From the NCBI RefSeq assembly GCF_024169515.1, contig NZ_JAMKCQ010000001.1, positions 4,030,001 through 4,094,000 of the forward strand: a DNA stretch of 64,000 nucleotides, given 5' to 3'. Positions 54,665-63,514 of the stretch are shown here, piece after piece; position 1 is the first letter of the stretch; each line of letters opens with the position of its first letter. The notes under the pieces are model-generated. The model ran no database searches. It was not told where the DNA came from and was given only the letters and a program-made list of their open reading frames with translations. Made by a program: the position numbers and the translations under genes. This DNA comes from Erwinia aphidicola (lineage in GTDB: Bacteria > Pseudomonadota > Gammaproteobacteria > Enterobacterales > Enterobacteriaceae).

Positions 54665-54871
54665 GCAAAAGACCTTATAGTCAGAGTTCGGAAGAAAAAA
54701 GCGTGTGTAATCAGAATATTTTAACGCTTTGCGACTTAAATCAAATGCGCAAATAAGCGGTGAAACGCAACAGTACTCAGGCTATAGCCGGGCAGGAGCT
54801 TGATATCCGGGAGAATGAAATGGCGAAATGTGACACGGGTAGTGACAGTGTCACATCAGATAATTGCTAAT

Positions 54872-54892
54872 GGGTCAGGCAGGCCTGAGCCT
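54872..54892. repeat. GGGTCAGGC-AG-GCCTGAGCC palindrome
   Basis: Imperfect palindrome at the 3' end of the XAT acetyltransferase gene, touching its stop codon; same class as 39154 and 59681. Confidence 0.65.
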
Positions 54893-55517
54893 AACCTTTA
54901 AGCGCTGCAATATCACCCGCCGTAATTCCAGCAAGATGGGCAGTAATCTTCTCCACTGGCCAGTCCCACCAGGCTAGCGCTTCCAGTTCGGCAATCACCT
55001 CATCACTAAAGCGTTTGCGGATCGCTTGCGCCGGGTTACCGCCCACTATGCTGTACGCCGGGACATCGGAAACCACTACGGAGCGTGAAGAGACGATCGC
55101 GCCGTTGCCGATGCTCACGCCCGGCATAATCAGGCAGTCATAGCCAATCCAGACATCGTTGCCGATGCAGGTATCGCCTTTATAAGGCAGGTCGCCGGGT
55201 TGCGGAGCTGCGCTTTCCCAGCCGTTGCCGAAAATAAAAAAGGGAAAGGTCGATATACCAGAGGTCTTATGGTTAGCGCCGTTCATAATGAACTTCACGC
55301 CGCGAGCCAGCGCACAGAATTTGCCAATAACCAGCTTATCGCCGATAAACGGATAGTGATAAAGGACGTTGCGCTCGAAGTTCTCCGCGTCATCAGGATC
55401 GTCGTAGTAGGTATAGTCGCCGATGATGATATTGGGGTTGGTCACGCAATTTTTGATAAAGCAGACCTGGGGAAAGCCAGGGAGTGGATGTTTCTCGCTG
55501 GGGTCGGGTCCGTGCAT
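54891..55517 (-). CDS. Xenobiotic acyltransferase (CatB/VatD-like, left-handed beta helix)
   Basis: 208 residues. Hexapeptide repeats form a left-handed beta helix (IIIGDYTYYDDP, LVIGKFCALARGVKFIMNGANHKTSGISTFPF, TCIGNDVWIGYDCLIMPGVSIGNGAIVSSRSVV). The NGANHKTSG loop contains the catalytic His of the XAT family, and WWDWP near residue 180 is typical of CatB and Vat proteins. Members acetylate chloramphenicol, streptogramins or other hydroxyls with acetyl-CoA. Many chromosomal copies have housekeeping substrates, so antibiotic resistance should not be assumed. Confidence 0.92.
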   Translation of the reverse strand: MHGPDPSEKHPLPGFPQVCFIKNCVTNPNIIIGDYTYYDDPDDAENFERNVLYHYPFIGDKLVIGKFCALARGVKFIMNGANHKTSGISTFPFFIFGNGWESAAPQPGDLPYKGDTCIGNDVWIGYDCLIMPGVSIGNGAIVSSRSVVVSDVPAYSIVGGNPAQAIRKRFSDEVIAELEALAWWDWPVEKITAHLAGITAGDIAALKG

Positions 55518-55647
55518 ATATCCTCCTGAAGCAGTAGCGTAAAGAGAGTGTAATTCAGAGGAAACCGAAGCGCCTCACGCTGTATTCAAACGGGCAGTGA
55601 CGCTATGATAGCAGCGCGCCAAATTCGGCAGAGGAGAATTCGCCATA

Positions 55648-56379
55648 ATGTTTTATCGTTTTACGCTGGCAGCGGTTGTTGCCGCCACCACATTGACAGG
55701 TTGCGCTGCCTTTAAATCTAATACTGCCGTGGCGCCCGTTAGCCAGGCGACGCAGACCGCTGATGCCCCCGCTGCAACAGCCCAGCCCGAACAGCCGGTG
55801 CAAACAGAGCAAACAGAGCAAACCGCGCCAGCCGAACAGCCGGTGCAGACTACGCCTATCACTGCGCCCGGTGCCGTCACCGAAGGCAGCCCTGAGGCGA
55901 CGACAGCTGAGGCAGCAACCGCTCCGGCAGCGACCGCACCTGACGCGCAAGTAGAAACGGCCAGCGCTCCGGCCCCGGCCGAAACGGCCACGCCTGCTGC
56001 ACCTGCCGAACCGGCTAAAGAAGAAAAGGTCACGGCGGCGCAGGGGACAGCAGCAGTAGCACCGTTCAGCAGCGGCCCAACGCAGATTGATGTTTCGCAT
56101 ATCGTCACCCGCGCGGATGATGGCTCCTCCATCACGCTGACCATCGACGGTACTGAAGCGGGCATTCTTAAGCGCGGCGAAAAGCGTGCGCTGTTTGTCG
56201 AGCCGGGCAAACACAAGGTGGGCGGCTACGTCCAGACGCTGTTCGGCTTAGGGCGCGTAACCATTCCGGCGGTGGAGATCACCACGGTACCGGGCAAAGT
56301 GAAACATGTGGCCTACTCGGTTACCCGAACCAAGCCTGCATTTGCTGAAGCGCCAGACACCACCAAAACCCCAGGCTGA
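55648..56379 (+). CDS. Ala/Pro/Thr-rich lipoprotein
   Basis: 243 residues. A lipoprotein signal peptide ends at LTGCAAF (Cys19 lipidated; the following Ala suggests outer-membrane sorting). Residues about 28-135 are low-complexity, rich in A, P, T, Q and E with short repeats such as QTEQTEQT and AEQPVQT. The C-terminal globular domain (IDVSHIVTRADDGSSITLTIDGTEAGILKRGEKRALFVEPGKHKVGG) looks like a small beta sandwich of the kind found in enterobacterial outer-membrane lipoproteins. The linker could span toward peptidoglycan. Function unknown. Confidence 0.85.
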   Translation: MFYRFTLAAVVAATTLTGCAAFKSNTAVAPVSQATQTADAPAATAQPEQPVQTEQTEQTAPAEQPVQTTPITAPGAVTEGSPEATTAEAATAPAATAPDAQVETASAPAPAETATPAAPAEPAKEEKVTAAQGTAAVAPFSSGPTQIDVSHIVTRADDGSSITLTIDGTEAGILKRGEKRALFVEPGKHKVGGYVQTLFGLGRVTIPAVEITTVPGKVKHVAYSVTRTKPAFAEAPDTTKTPG

Positions 56380-56404
56380 TATTACTCTCAGCGGAGTGAA
56401 CAGC

Positions 56405-56439
56405 AAAAAAAAAGGCCGATCCTCAGGATCGGCCTTTTT
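56405..56439. terminator. Bidirectional Rho-independent terminator
   Basis: GGCCGATCC-TCA-GGATCGGCC with nine A before and five T after, between the convergent lipoprotein and mqo genes. Confidence 0.95.
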
Positions 56440-56453
56440 GGTTGGCGGGGAAC

Positions 56454-58106
56454 TTACAGCGCCATATCGTGCTGCGGGCTCTCTGCGCGTTTCTCAGCGG
56501 GAGCAGCAGGGGCGTTCTGCTCGCCGTTCATGTTGATCACCGGCGGCTTCACCAGCTGCAGGGTGGCTGCGGTGTCATCCCACACTTGCTGGGTCAGCGG
56601 CGTGTTGCCGTTCAGCTGCTGGCCATAGCTCGGCACGATAGTGCGGATTTTGCTCTGCCACTCAGGAGAGTTGAACTGCTCCGGGAACAGCTTTTTGATC
56701 ACGTTGAGCGCGATAGGGGCCGCAGTAGACGCGCCCGGTGAAGCGCCCAGCAGGGCCGCGACGGTTTTCTGCTGATCGGTCACAATTTCCGTACCCAGCT
56801 TCAGCACGCCACCTTTATCGGCATCCTTCTTGATGATCTGCACGCGCTGACCTGCCTGGATCAGTTTCCAGTCCTCTTTACGCGCGTCCGGGTAGTACTC
56901 TTTCAGCGCGGCGAAGCGGTCGTCGTCATTCAGCATCACCTGACCAATCAGGTATTTCACCAGGTCAAAGTTATCCAGGCCGACGTGCGTCATTGGCATG
57001 AAGTTGCTGGTGGTGGTGGTGCCCAGCAGATCGAAGATCGAACCATTTTTCAGGAACTTGGTAGAGAAGGTGGCAAATGGCCCGAACAGCACCACGCGCT
57101 TACCGTCAAGGTAGCGGGCATCCAGGTGTGGAACGGACATCGGTGGTGCGCCCACTGAAGCCTGACCGTATACTTTTTCCTGATGCTGTTTAGTAATTTC
57201 CGGGTTTTCAGTGACCAGGAAGGAGCCGCCCACCGGGAAGCCTGCATAGTTATCCGCTTCCGGAATACCGGTTTTCTGCAGCAGCTTCAGCGCGCCGCCG
57301 CCGGCACCGATAAACACATATTTCGCATCGATGCTGTGCTCTTCACCGCTGTTAACGTCTTTAACCGTCACATGCCAGGAGTTATCGGCATTGCGCTTAA
57401 ATTCGGTAGCCTCGGTCGAGGTTTCAAGGGTGAAGTTTTTATCTTTCTTCAGGCTGCCGATCAGCTGACGGGTGATCTCGCCATAGTTGACATCGGTACC
57501 CACCGGGGTCCAGGTGGCGGCCACTTTCTGCTGTGGGTCGCGACCGGCAATCACCAGCGGTGCCCACTGCTTGATCTGGTTCTGGTCAGTAGAGAACTTC
57601 ATGCCCTGGAACAGGGTAGTCTGCTGCAGTGCCTGGTAGCGCTTGGTCAGGTACTCCACGTTCTTATCACCCCAGACGAAGCTCATATGCGGCGTCGAGT
57701 TGATGAAAGAGTGCGGGTCGTTGAGCACGCCGCGTTTCACCTGAGCGGTCCAGAACTGGCGCGAGATCATAAACTGTTCGTTGATATCCAGCGCTTTGCT
57801 GACATCAATTGAACCATCAGCACGTTCCGGCGTGTAGTTCAGCTCCATGTTCGCAGAGTGGCCGGTCCCGGCGTTGTTCCAGCCGTTCGATGATTCGAGT
57901 GCGACACCATCCAGCTTCTCTACCATCAGCTGTTTCCAGCCTGGCTGAAGTTCCTGTAACCAGGTTCCTAAGGAAGCGCTCATGATACCGCCGCCAATCA
58001 ACAGCACGTCGGTTTTCTGTGGAGCAGGGGTTTCAGCATGCAGTGCAGTAGATACCAGCAGAGCAGACAGAGAAAGCAGGGGAATTGTTTTTCTAAATTT
58101 AGACAT
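56454..58106 (-). CDS. mqo: Malate:quinone oxidoreductase
   Basis: 550 residues (E. coli 548). FAD-dependent oxidation of malate to oxaloacetate with transfer of electrons to quinone at the inner membrane. [21 protein letters not shown] is the FAD Rossmann motif; [47 protein letters not shown] and [16 protein letters not shown] are family hallmarks. A hydrophobic N-terminal segment ([16 protein letters not shown]) precedes the domain, as in E. coli. AT-rich upstream DNA contains GTTAA repeats that could bind ArcA. Confidence 0.96.
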   Translation of the reverse strand: MSKFRKTIPLLSLSALLVSTALHAETPAPQKTDVLLIGGGIMSASLGTWLQELQPGWKQLMVEKLDGVALESSNGWNNAGTGHSANMELNYTPERADGSIDVSKALDINEQFMISRQFWTAQVKRGVLNDPHSFINSTPHMSFVWGDKNVEYLTKRYQALQQTTLFQGMKFSTDQNQIKQWAPLVIAGRDPQQKVAATWTPVGTDVNYGEITRQLIGSLKKDKNFTLETSTEATEFKRNADNSWHVTVKDVNSGEEHSIDAKYVFIGAGGGALKLLQKTGIPEADNYAGFPVGGSFLVTENPEITKQHQEKVYGQASVGAPPMSVPHLDARYLDGKRVVLFGPFATFSTKFLKNGSIFDLLGTTTTSNFMPMTHVGLDNFDLVKYLIGQVMLNDDDRFAALKEYYPDARKEDWKLIQAGQRVQIIKKDADKGGVLKLGTEIVTDQQKTVAALLGASPGASTAAPIALNVIKKLFPEQFNSPEWQSKIRTIVPSYGQQLNGNTPLTQQVWDDTAATLQLVKPPVINMNGEQNAPAAPAEKRAESPQHDMAL

Positions 58107-58697
58107 AGCAGTGAGAGATATCTATATAGGTTTCAAAATTGAGGCGATATTTTAACGAACTTAGATGAAAAGTTAAGAATTATTTGCAGCTTTTAGTTTA
58201 AACACGATTAATAGGGTTAAATTTAACAATTAAATTATTTAGTTAAATTTTAAAAAAGCGTCAATTATCAATGACATGTCTCGATTTTAAATAGGCATGC
58301 TATCGTTATTGCCATCTGCAGGCTTTAGCTGAATGGATGGTTACTCTAATTACATAACGCTGACTATAATTAATAAACCACGCCACTTTTATAACTAAGC
58401 CATTAATTGGTCGACTAATTACCCGCTTGAGAAAATCGCTTCAGTCAGCATAATTATCATTAAGTGCCATATCTCGGCATTTAATTTCCTCCGGCCAGAC
58501 CCGGTGTCGCGATTTTCCCGCCGCCGTTTGATGCCGAAGGTGTTTATAATTTGAGTTAACTCAGTAGCGTGACTCACGATAAATTTCACTGGGTCAGGGT
58601 TAAGCGCAGAAACAGCGAAATTTTTTTTAAAAATTTACGAATAAAAAGTGGCGATGGCGCGTTAACCGATCAACATCCACAAACGGAAACCTACTGT
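58107..58697. other. AT-rich intergenic region upstream of mqo and the decayed cytochrome gene
   Basis: 591 nt with no supported gene. GTTAAATTTAAC (58216-58227, palindrome) and a second GTTAAATTT (58242-58250) with an intervening ATTAA at 58229 resemble the degenerate ArcA-P recognition sequence, which would fit aerobic control of mqo; spacing is 13 bp rather than the usual 11. No remnant of a further gene is recognisable before the cytochrome fragment. Confidence 0.4.
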
Positions 58698-58996
58698 ATG
58701 TCTGCCATTGCCACTTCCCGCGCGCGTCAGCGCTATGATGCTTTCACCCTGACGCTGCACTGGCTGACCGCTGCCTGCGTGATCTTCCTGTTAGTTTCTT
58801 CGGCCTGTTTGATATTCCGGGCTGGATTACCGTCGATCCCGCGCTGCGCCCTACTCTTGCGGGGCTGCACAATAATGTCGCCTGGGCGCTGATTGTTTTG
58901 GCGTTGGCCCATGCGATAGCGGCGCTGTTTCACCACTATTTACTGCGCGATAACGTGCTGCGCCGTATGCTGCCTCAAGCTGCCCGGAGGGCGTGA
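58698..58996 (+). pseudogene. Cytochrome b561 family gene with internal deletion
   Basis: The first part reads SRARQRYDAFTLTLHWLTAACVIFLLVSS, the start of a di-haem cytochrome b561 (helix 1 with a haem His). Around 58795-58801 the frame jumps from phase 0 to phase 2, and the rest reads FGLFDIPGWITVDPAL...LAGLHNNVAWALIVLALAHAIAALFHHYLLRDNVLRRMLP, the family's last helix and tail. The middle, about 90 residues including helices 2 and 3, is missing. The product cannot be functional. The stop overlaps the next decayed gene as GTGA. Confidence 0.88.
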
Positions 58997-59679
58997 AAAT
59001 TACCCACAGTGAAGTAAGGCAACAGCTGGCCGCCCATCTGTCGCGCCTGTGGCGTTACGGCATGGTGCTGTCGCGCAATCGCGACGTCGCCGAGGAGCTG
59101 GTGCAGTCCACCTGCGTGCGGGCGCCGCCCGCGCGTGCGCAGCACAGGGGACAGGTCAGCCGCCGCGGGCTGATCGCCGCCTCACTCAGCTTTCTGTTTA
59201 TCGGTTCCGGTATCGGTTATTTCGCCCGTCCGGAAAGCGCCTCGCGCCGCGAAAGCGGCAGGATCCGCGACCTCGAAGCGCAATATATGTCCTTGTACAG
59301 CACTCAGACGCTGGCGGATGTCGATAATTCGCCGCCGGTGATTGCGCGCTCGCTGGAGAGAACCGCCCGCGAGATGGGCCTGCGGCTCAGCGCACAGCAG
59401 CTGGCGTTACCCGATGCTGAGCTAAAAAGCATACGCCTGCTGCGCTATGACGACGCTTCAATCGCGCAGATCGTCTGGGATCGCGCCAGCGAGGGTCCGA
59501 TGGCGCTGTGTATTTCCCGCGAGCAGCATCAAAATCTAACCCCGGTGCAGGGTGAAAAGCGCCACGGTATGAGTCTCGCCTGGTGGCATGCCCGGGGTTA
59601 CCAGTATGTCCTGATAGGCCGCAGCCCGACGCAGCAGATGCAGCAGCGGGCAGGGCAGCTGCGGCAGAGTCTCTCGTAG
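58993..59679 (+). pseudogene. Deletion-created fusion of an ECF sigma factor N-terminus to an anti-sigma factor C-terminus
   Basis: 228-codon open frame. Residues about 1-44 (HLSRLWRYGMVLSRNRDVAEELVQSTCVRA) are the start of ECF sigma region 2. After about 59122 the sequence switches to SRRGLIAASLSFLFIGSGIGYFARP, a transmembrane segment, and a periplasmic domain (LKSIRLLRYDDASIAQIVWDRASEGPMALCI) typical of anti-sigma factors of the same operons. Sigma regions 2.3 to 4 and the anti-sigma N-terminal sigma-binding domain are missing. The frame is intact by chance, so a chimeric membrane protein could still be made. Confidence 0.82.
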
Positions 59680-59680
59680 C

Positions 59681-59698
59681 GGTCAGGCATGCCTGACC
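59681..59698. repeat. Perfect GGTCAGGCATGCCTGACC palindrome
   Basis: 18-nt perfect palindrome 1 nt after the fusion-ORF stop; same class as the gene-end elements at 4993, 39154 and 54872. Confidence 0.75.
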
Positions 59699-59846
59699 CG
59701 ACGCGTAGCGTGGGTAGCAATCCCAGGATAATGCCAACCTTATTGCTTTCCGCCTGCCGTGAACTACGCTTTTCAGGTAGGACACGGCTGCGCTTGTTAG
59801 CCGACTAATTAAAAACATAATATTCGATAACTCTGAGGATTTAACC

Positions 59847-60122
59847 ATGATGCTTAAGACTAAGCTGGCCACTGCTGCTGTTTTATTATTCTCGCTTAAT
59901 GCGTATTCAGCGGAGCTGATGTCGAAAGTCGACTTCGACAAAGTTTCTCTTCAGTATGAAAAAGTGGGTGATATCTCTGTTTCGGATGAGTCTGCACCCA
60001 TGGATGCGCGAGAAGCGCTTAAGGCAGAAGCGGATAAGCTGGGTGCCGATATTTACGTCGTGACCTCAGGTGAGATCGATAAAAAAGTGCGCGCGACTGC
60101 GGTCGCTTACAAGAAAAAATAA
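59847..60122 (+). CDS. DUF1471 (YdgH/BhsA/McbA-like) periplasmic stress protein
   Basis: 91 residues. Signal peptide (KTKLATAAVLLFSLNAYSAE) followed by one YdgH-type domain: VSLQYEKVGDISVSDESAPMDAREALKAEADKLGADIYVVTSGEIDKKVRATAVAYKKK. Single-domain members respond to metals, peroxide or envelope stress and affect biofilm. ATG at 59847 or 59850 both follow a GAGGA ribosome binding site; the difference is one residue. Confidence 0.9.
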   Translation: MMLKTKLATAAVLLFSLNAYSAELMSKVDFDKVSLQYEKVGDISVSDESAPMDAREALKAEADKLGADIYVVTSGEIDKKVRATAVAYKKK

Positions 60123-60130
60123 TGGGTCAC

Positions 60131-60167
60131 GTAGGGGTCGACCTTTTTTCCGGTCGACCCGTTTTTT
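60131..60167. terminator. GTAGGGGTCGACC-class terminator
   Basis: GGGTCGACC (60135-60143) and GGTCGACCC (60152-60160) with T-tracts in the loop and after the stem, between convergent DUF1471 and ampC genes. Confidence 0.85.
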
Positions 60168-60168
60168 A

Positions 60169-61317
60169 TTAGTGTTGAGTCAGCGCTGTTATGATCTTAT
60201 TCGCCGCTTCCACTCTTGCCGGGTTCGGATAACTTTTATTTGCCAGCATCACAATCCCAACTTTCTGCTGCGGAACAAAGGCAATATAGCTGCCAAAGCC
60301 GTTGGTGCTGCCGGTTTTATGCACCCAGGATTGCGCTTCAGCCTTTCCGGCTGGCGTTAACACCTCGACGGCGTGCGGCTTGAGCGCCACCCCATTGTCG
60401 CTGGCAGCAATCACTTCTTTGGCATCCACCGGCCAGTGATAGATTTCCCACCCTAAGCCCTGATACCCGTTGCCCACGCGCAGATAGCGCGCCTGGCTGG
60501 TGAGGATTGCCTGCTTCACGGCGGGCGTGCTGTTCGGGTCGATATTCGCCTGCAGATATTTCGCCATATCCTGCACGCTGGTTTTCACTCCGTAGGCTTC
60601 TGCATCCAGCATGCCCGCTGAAACGCGCACCGGCTTACCGTCGCGATATCCCCACGCGTAATTTTTCTGCTGCGCCGCAGGCACATCAATATAGGTGTGC
60701 GTCATCATTAGCGGTTGCAGCACCTTGTTGTGCAGATAGTCGGTAAAGCTCAGCCCGCTGTTTTTCACCGCCAGTAAACCAAACAGCCCGATGCTGGCAT
60801 TGGAGTAGCTGCGCATCGTGCCGGGCTGCCATTCAGGCTGCCACTGCTGATAGTAGTGCCACAGCGCCTGCTGGTCGCTCACCGCATCCGGCACCTGCAG
60901 CGGCAGCCCGCCCGCGGTGTAGGTGGCGAGGTTTAGCATAGTGATGTGCTGCCACTGCGGCGTGTTGAGCTGCGGCGCATACTTCACCGCCGGGTCGGTG
61001 AGCTTCACCAGACCGCTGTTAATCGCTGCGCCTGCGGCGATACCGGTAAAGGTCTTGCTGACGGAACCCAGCTCGAACAGGGTGTCCGCCGTGACCGGGC
61101 GCTTAGCCTCGATGTCGGCTTCGCCGTAGCTGTAGAGATGGCTTTTGCCCTGATACACCACGGCGACGGCCATGCCGGGGATCGCCTGCTGGGCCATTAA
61201 GGGTTTGATGGTGTCATTGACGATCTGGTCGAGCTGCGCGTTATTCAGCGGGGCCGCTAACAGCGAAAAGCTGGAAAGGGTGCCAGCAATCAAGATCGGG
61301 AGAAGGTTTTTTTTCAT
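60169..61317 (-). CDS. ampC: Class C beta-lactamase
   Basis: 382 residues from the ATG at 61317; the longer frame to 61428 overlaps the control region. Signal peptide ends near LLAAPLNN. Catalytic motifs are complete: S85-V-S-K88 (Ser64/Lys67 in standard numbering), Y171-S-N173 (Tyr150) and K334-T-G336. It should hydrolyse cephalosporins in the periplasm. Divergent ampR next door indicates inducible expression through cell-wall muropeptides. Confidence 0.97.
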   Translation of the reverse strand: MKKNLLPILIAGTLSSFSLLAAPLNNAQLDQIVNDTIKPLMAQQAIPGMAVAVVYQGKSHLYSYGEADIEAKRPVTADTLFELGSVSKTFTGIAAGAAINSGLVKLTDPAVKYAPQLNTPQWQHITMLNLATYTAGGLPLQVPDAVSDQQALWHYYQQWQPEWQPGTMRSYSNASIGLFGLLAVKNSGLSFTDYLHNKVLQPLMMTHTYIDVPAAQQKNYAWGYRDGKPVRVSAGMLDAEAYGVKTSVQDMAKYLQANIDPNSTPAVKQAILTSQARYLRVGNGYQGLGWEIYHWPVDAKEVIAASDNGVALKPHAVEVLTPAGKAEAQSWVHKTGSTNGFGSYIAFVPQQKVGIVMLANKSYPNPARVEAANKIITALTQH

Positions 61318-61452
61318 GCTTAATAGTTCCATAGGCTGATTGATGCAAACAGTGTTGCTCCTTTTGACCTGGAATAGTCTGAAGAGATTGCACGGATCTG
61401 ACAAACGATTATATTTAGCATCTGACAATAGAAAATCTTACACGAGAGCACC
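61318..61452. promoter_or_regulatory. ampC-ampR divergent control region
   Basis: 135 nt between the two starts. Two TCTGACAA copies (61397-61404 and 61421-61428) 24 nt apart in the middle of the region are candidates for the AmpR (LysR-type) operator. Confidence 0.6.
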
Positions 61453-62376
61453 ATGAGCCGCAGTTATCTGCCGTTAAATTCGCTGCGTGCCTTTGAAGCC
61501 GCGGCCAGACAGTTAAGTTTTACTAAGGCTGCTATCGAACTCAATGTGACCCATGCCGCCATCAGCCAGCAGGTTAAAGCGCTGGAGCAGCATCTGAACT
61601 GCCAGCTATTTATCCGCATCTCGCGGGGGCTGGTGCTGACGCCAGAAGGGGAGATCCTGCTGCCCACGCTGAGTGACGCCTTCGATCGCATCGCCGATTC
61701 GCTGGACCGTTTTTCTGCTGGCCGCGTCAGGGAGAAGGTGAAAGTTGGCGTGGTCGGAACCTTTGCCACCGGTTATCTGCTGCCGCGGCTGGCGGCATTT
61801 CGCCTGCGCTATCCGCATATCGATCTGCTGCTCTCCACCCACAATAATCGCGTCGACAGCGTGGCCGAGGGGCTGGATTACGCCATTCGCTACGGCAACG
61901 GCGCCTGGCACGGTACGGAGTCACAGTTTCTGTGCGATGCCCCGCTGGCGCCGCTGTGCACGCCGGAGCTGGCGCAGCAGATCCAGCAGCCTGCCGATCT
62001 GAACAACTTTACGCTGCTGCGATCCTTCCGCCGCGATGAGTGGACAACGTGGTTTGCGGCAGTGGGGGAGCCGGCGCCTTCGCCCGCGCAGCATATTATG
62101 GTGTTTGATTCGTCGGTGAATATGCTGGAGGCGGCACAGGCCGGGGCGGGCATTGCGCTGGCGCCGCCGGTGATGTTCAGCCATCTGCTGCAAAGTGGTA
62201 AGATCGTGCAGCCATTTGCCGCCAGTATCAGCTTAGGGGGTTACTGGCTGACGCGGCTGCAGTCGCGCCCGGAAAGCGCGGGGATGCGTGATTTTGCTGA
62301 ATGGCTGCTGGGGGAAGCGGGTGCGCCCGGCCATCCCGGGCCGACCAGAAAAGCGGTCGGCCCCTACAACAGATGA
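61453..62376 (+). CDS. ampR: LysR-type regulator of ampC
   Basis: 307 residues (family about 291). The N-terminus MSRSYLPLNSLRAFEAAARQLSF and HTH (KAAIELNVTHAAISQQVKALEQHLNCQLF) are near-identical to Enterobacter AmpR; VVGTFATGYLLPRL, LSTHNNRVDSVAEGLDYAIRYG and VMVFDSSVNMLEAAQAGAGIALAP-like stretches follow. AmpR represses ampC when bound to UDP-MurNAc-pentapeptide and activates it with anhydro-muropeptides. The last dozen or so codons (from about 62338, GPTRKAVGPYNR) lie within a palindromic repeat, so the C-terminus has been extended by the repeat. Confidence 0.96.
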   Translation: MSRSYLPLNSLRAFEAAARQLSFTKAAIELNVTHAAISQQVKALEQHLNCQLFIRISRGLVLTPEGEILLPTLSDAFDRIADSLDRFSAGRVREKVKVGVVGTFATGYLLPRLAAFRLRYPHIDLLLSTHNNRVDSVAEGLDYAIRYGNGAWHGTESQFLCDAPLAPLCTPELAQQIQQPADLNNFTLLRSFRRDEWTTWFAAVGEPAPSPAQHIMVFDSSVNMLEAAQAGAGIALAPPVMFSHLLQSGKIVQPFAASISLGGYWLTRLQSRPESAGMRDFAEWLLGEAGAPGHPGPTRKAVGPYNR

Positions 62377-62612
62377 TGCGCCATTCATTCCTGATGATGC
62401 CCCGGTTCTTCCTGCAGGGGCCGACCCTTTTTTCGGTCGGCCCGAAGCCCCTTGATGATGCGCCATTCATTCCTGATGATGCCCCGATTCTTCCTGTAGG
62501 GGCCGACCCTTTTTTTCGGTCGGCCCGAAGCCCCTTGATGATGCGCCATTCACTCCTGATGATGCCCCGGTTCTTCCTGTAGGGGCCGACCCTTTTTTTC
62601 GGTCGGCCCGGA
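62338..62612. repeat. 82/83-bp tandem repeat array with palindromic terminators
   Basis: An inverted element (62338-62366, GGGCCGACC ... GGTCGGCCCC) ends ampR. Units starting GATGATGCGCCATTCA at 62372, 62454 and 62537 then follow with periods of 82 and 83 bp; each carries GGGGCCGACCC-T-run-CGGTCGGCCC. The third is incomplete. A 93-codon open frame across the array is a by-product of the repeat. Confidence 0.93.
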
Positions 62613-62617
62613 ATCCA

Positions 62618-63418
62618 TCATCCGTTATCCTGAAAACCCGGATAAAGCGTCATGCCGCCATCGACAAACAGCGTGGTGCCGTGCACATAATCGGACAGAT
62701 CGCTGGCCAGCCAGACGACCGCGTTGCCAATATCCCGCGCTTCGCCAATGCGGCCATAGGGGATCAGCTCCAGCAGCTTGCGCCCCGCGTCACCCTCGGT
62801 GCTCTCTTTGTTGATCGCGGTGGCGATGGCGCCGGGCGCGATGGAATTGACGCGTATACGCTCGGCGCCAATCTCCTGGGCAAGCGAGCGCATCAGCAGG
62901 TCGACACCGCCTTTGGAGGCCGCATAGTTCACATGCCCGGCCCACGGGATCACCTGGTGTACCGAGCTCATATGGATAATTTTCCCCAGCGCGCGGCTGA
63001 CCTCCGGCCGCGCACCCTGCTGGCGAAACTGGCGCAGCGCCGCACGGGCGCAGAGGAACTGCCCGGTCAGGTTGACATCCAGCACTTTGTTCCAGTCGGC
63101 CAGCGACATCTCGCCAATCGGCGCGTCTTTTTGCAGCCCGGAGTTCGCCACCAGAATATCCAGTGCGCCAAAAGCGTCGATGGTGCGGGCAAACAGGTTG
63201 TCGACGTCGTCCTCTTTTGACACATCGCCGCCGACGGCAATGGCTTTGCCGCCTTGCTGACAAATTTTTGCCGCCAGCTCTTCAGCGGGCTGCGCCTGGC
63301 TGTTGTAATTGATCACCACGCTGGCCCCGGCTTCCGCCAGCGCCTCTGCGCAGGCATAGCCAATTCCTGAACTGGCGCCCGTCACCAGCGCAACCTGATT
63401 TTTTAATGAAATCATCAT
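62618..63418 (-). CDS. SDR family oxidoreductase (glucose 1-dehydrogenase-like)
   Basis: 266 residues. TGASSGIGYACAEALAEAG is the NAD(P) site, VANSGLQ stands for NNAG, the catalytic Ser is in IIHMSSVHQ, and YAASKGG supplies Tyr and Lys. The C-terminus GTTLFVDGGMTLYPGFQDNG matches glucose/ribitol dehydrogenase-type proteins ending near YPxF. Two in-frame ATGs (63418, 63415) are equally possible starts. Substrate uncertain. Confidence 0.92.
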   Translation of the reverse strand: MMISLKNQVALVTGASSGIGYACAEALAEAGASVVINYNSQAQPAEELAAKICQQGGKAIAVGGDVSKEDDVDNLFARTIDAFGALDILVANSGLQKDAPIGEMSLADWNKVLDVNLTGQFLCARAALRQFRQQGARPEVSRALGKIIHMSSVHQVIPWAGHVNYAASKGGVDLLMRSLAQEIGAERIRVNSIAPGAIATAINKESTEGDAGRKLLELIPYGRIGEARDIGNAVVWLASDLSDYVHGTTLFVDGGMTLYPGFQDNG

Positions 63419-63514
63419 AACTTTGACCTTCTTGTCGTGAACACGGGTGTCCTATAGTCTTGTTGAGGATCATGAACTCAGCAAATCATGCGGCAATTTT
63501 ATCAGGAGAGAGCT

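Noticed and set aside
54891..55517. Chloramphenicol or streptogramin resistance gene
   Set aside because: Only family membership (XAT) is visible; many chromosomal members have other substrates.
58216..58250. Definite ArcA operator upstream of mqo
   Set aside because: GTTAA repeats are present, but their 13-bp spacing differs from the usual 11 and the DNA is AT-rich throughout, so it is mentioned only as a possibility.
62301..62582. 93-codon frame across the ampR-downstream array
   Set aside because: Its repeated peptide simply reflects the 82/83-bp tandem repeats.
62372..62612. CRISPR-like array
   Set aside because: As above: the entire 82/83-bp unit repeats with no unique spacers.
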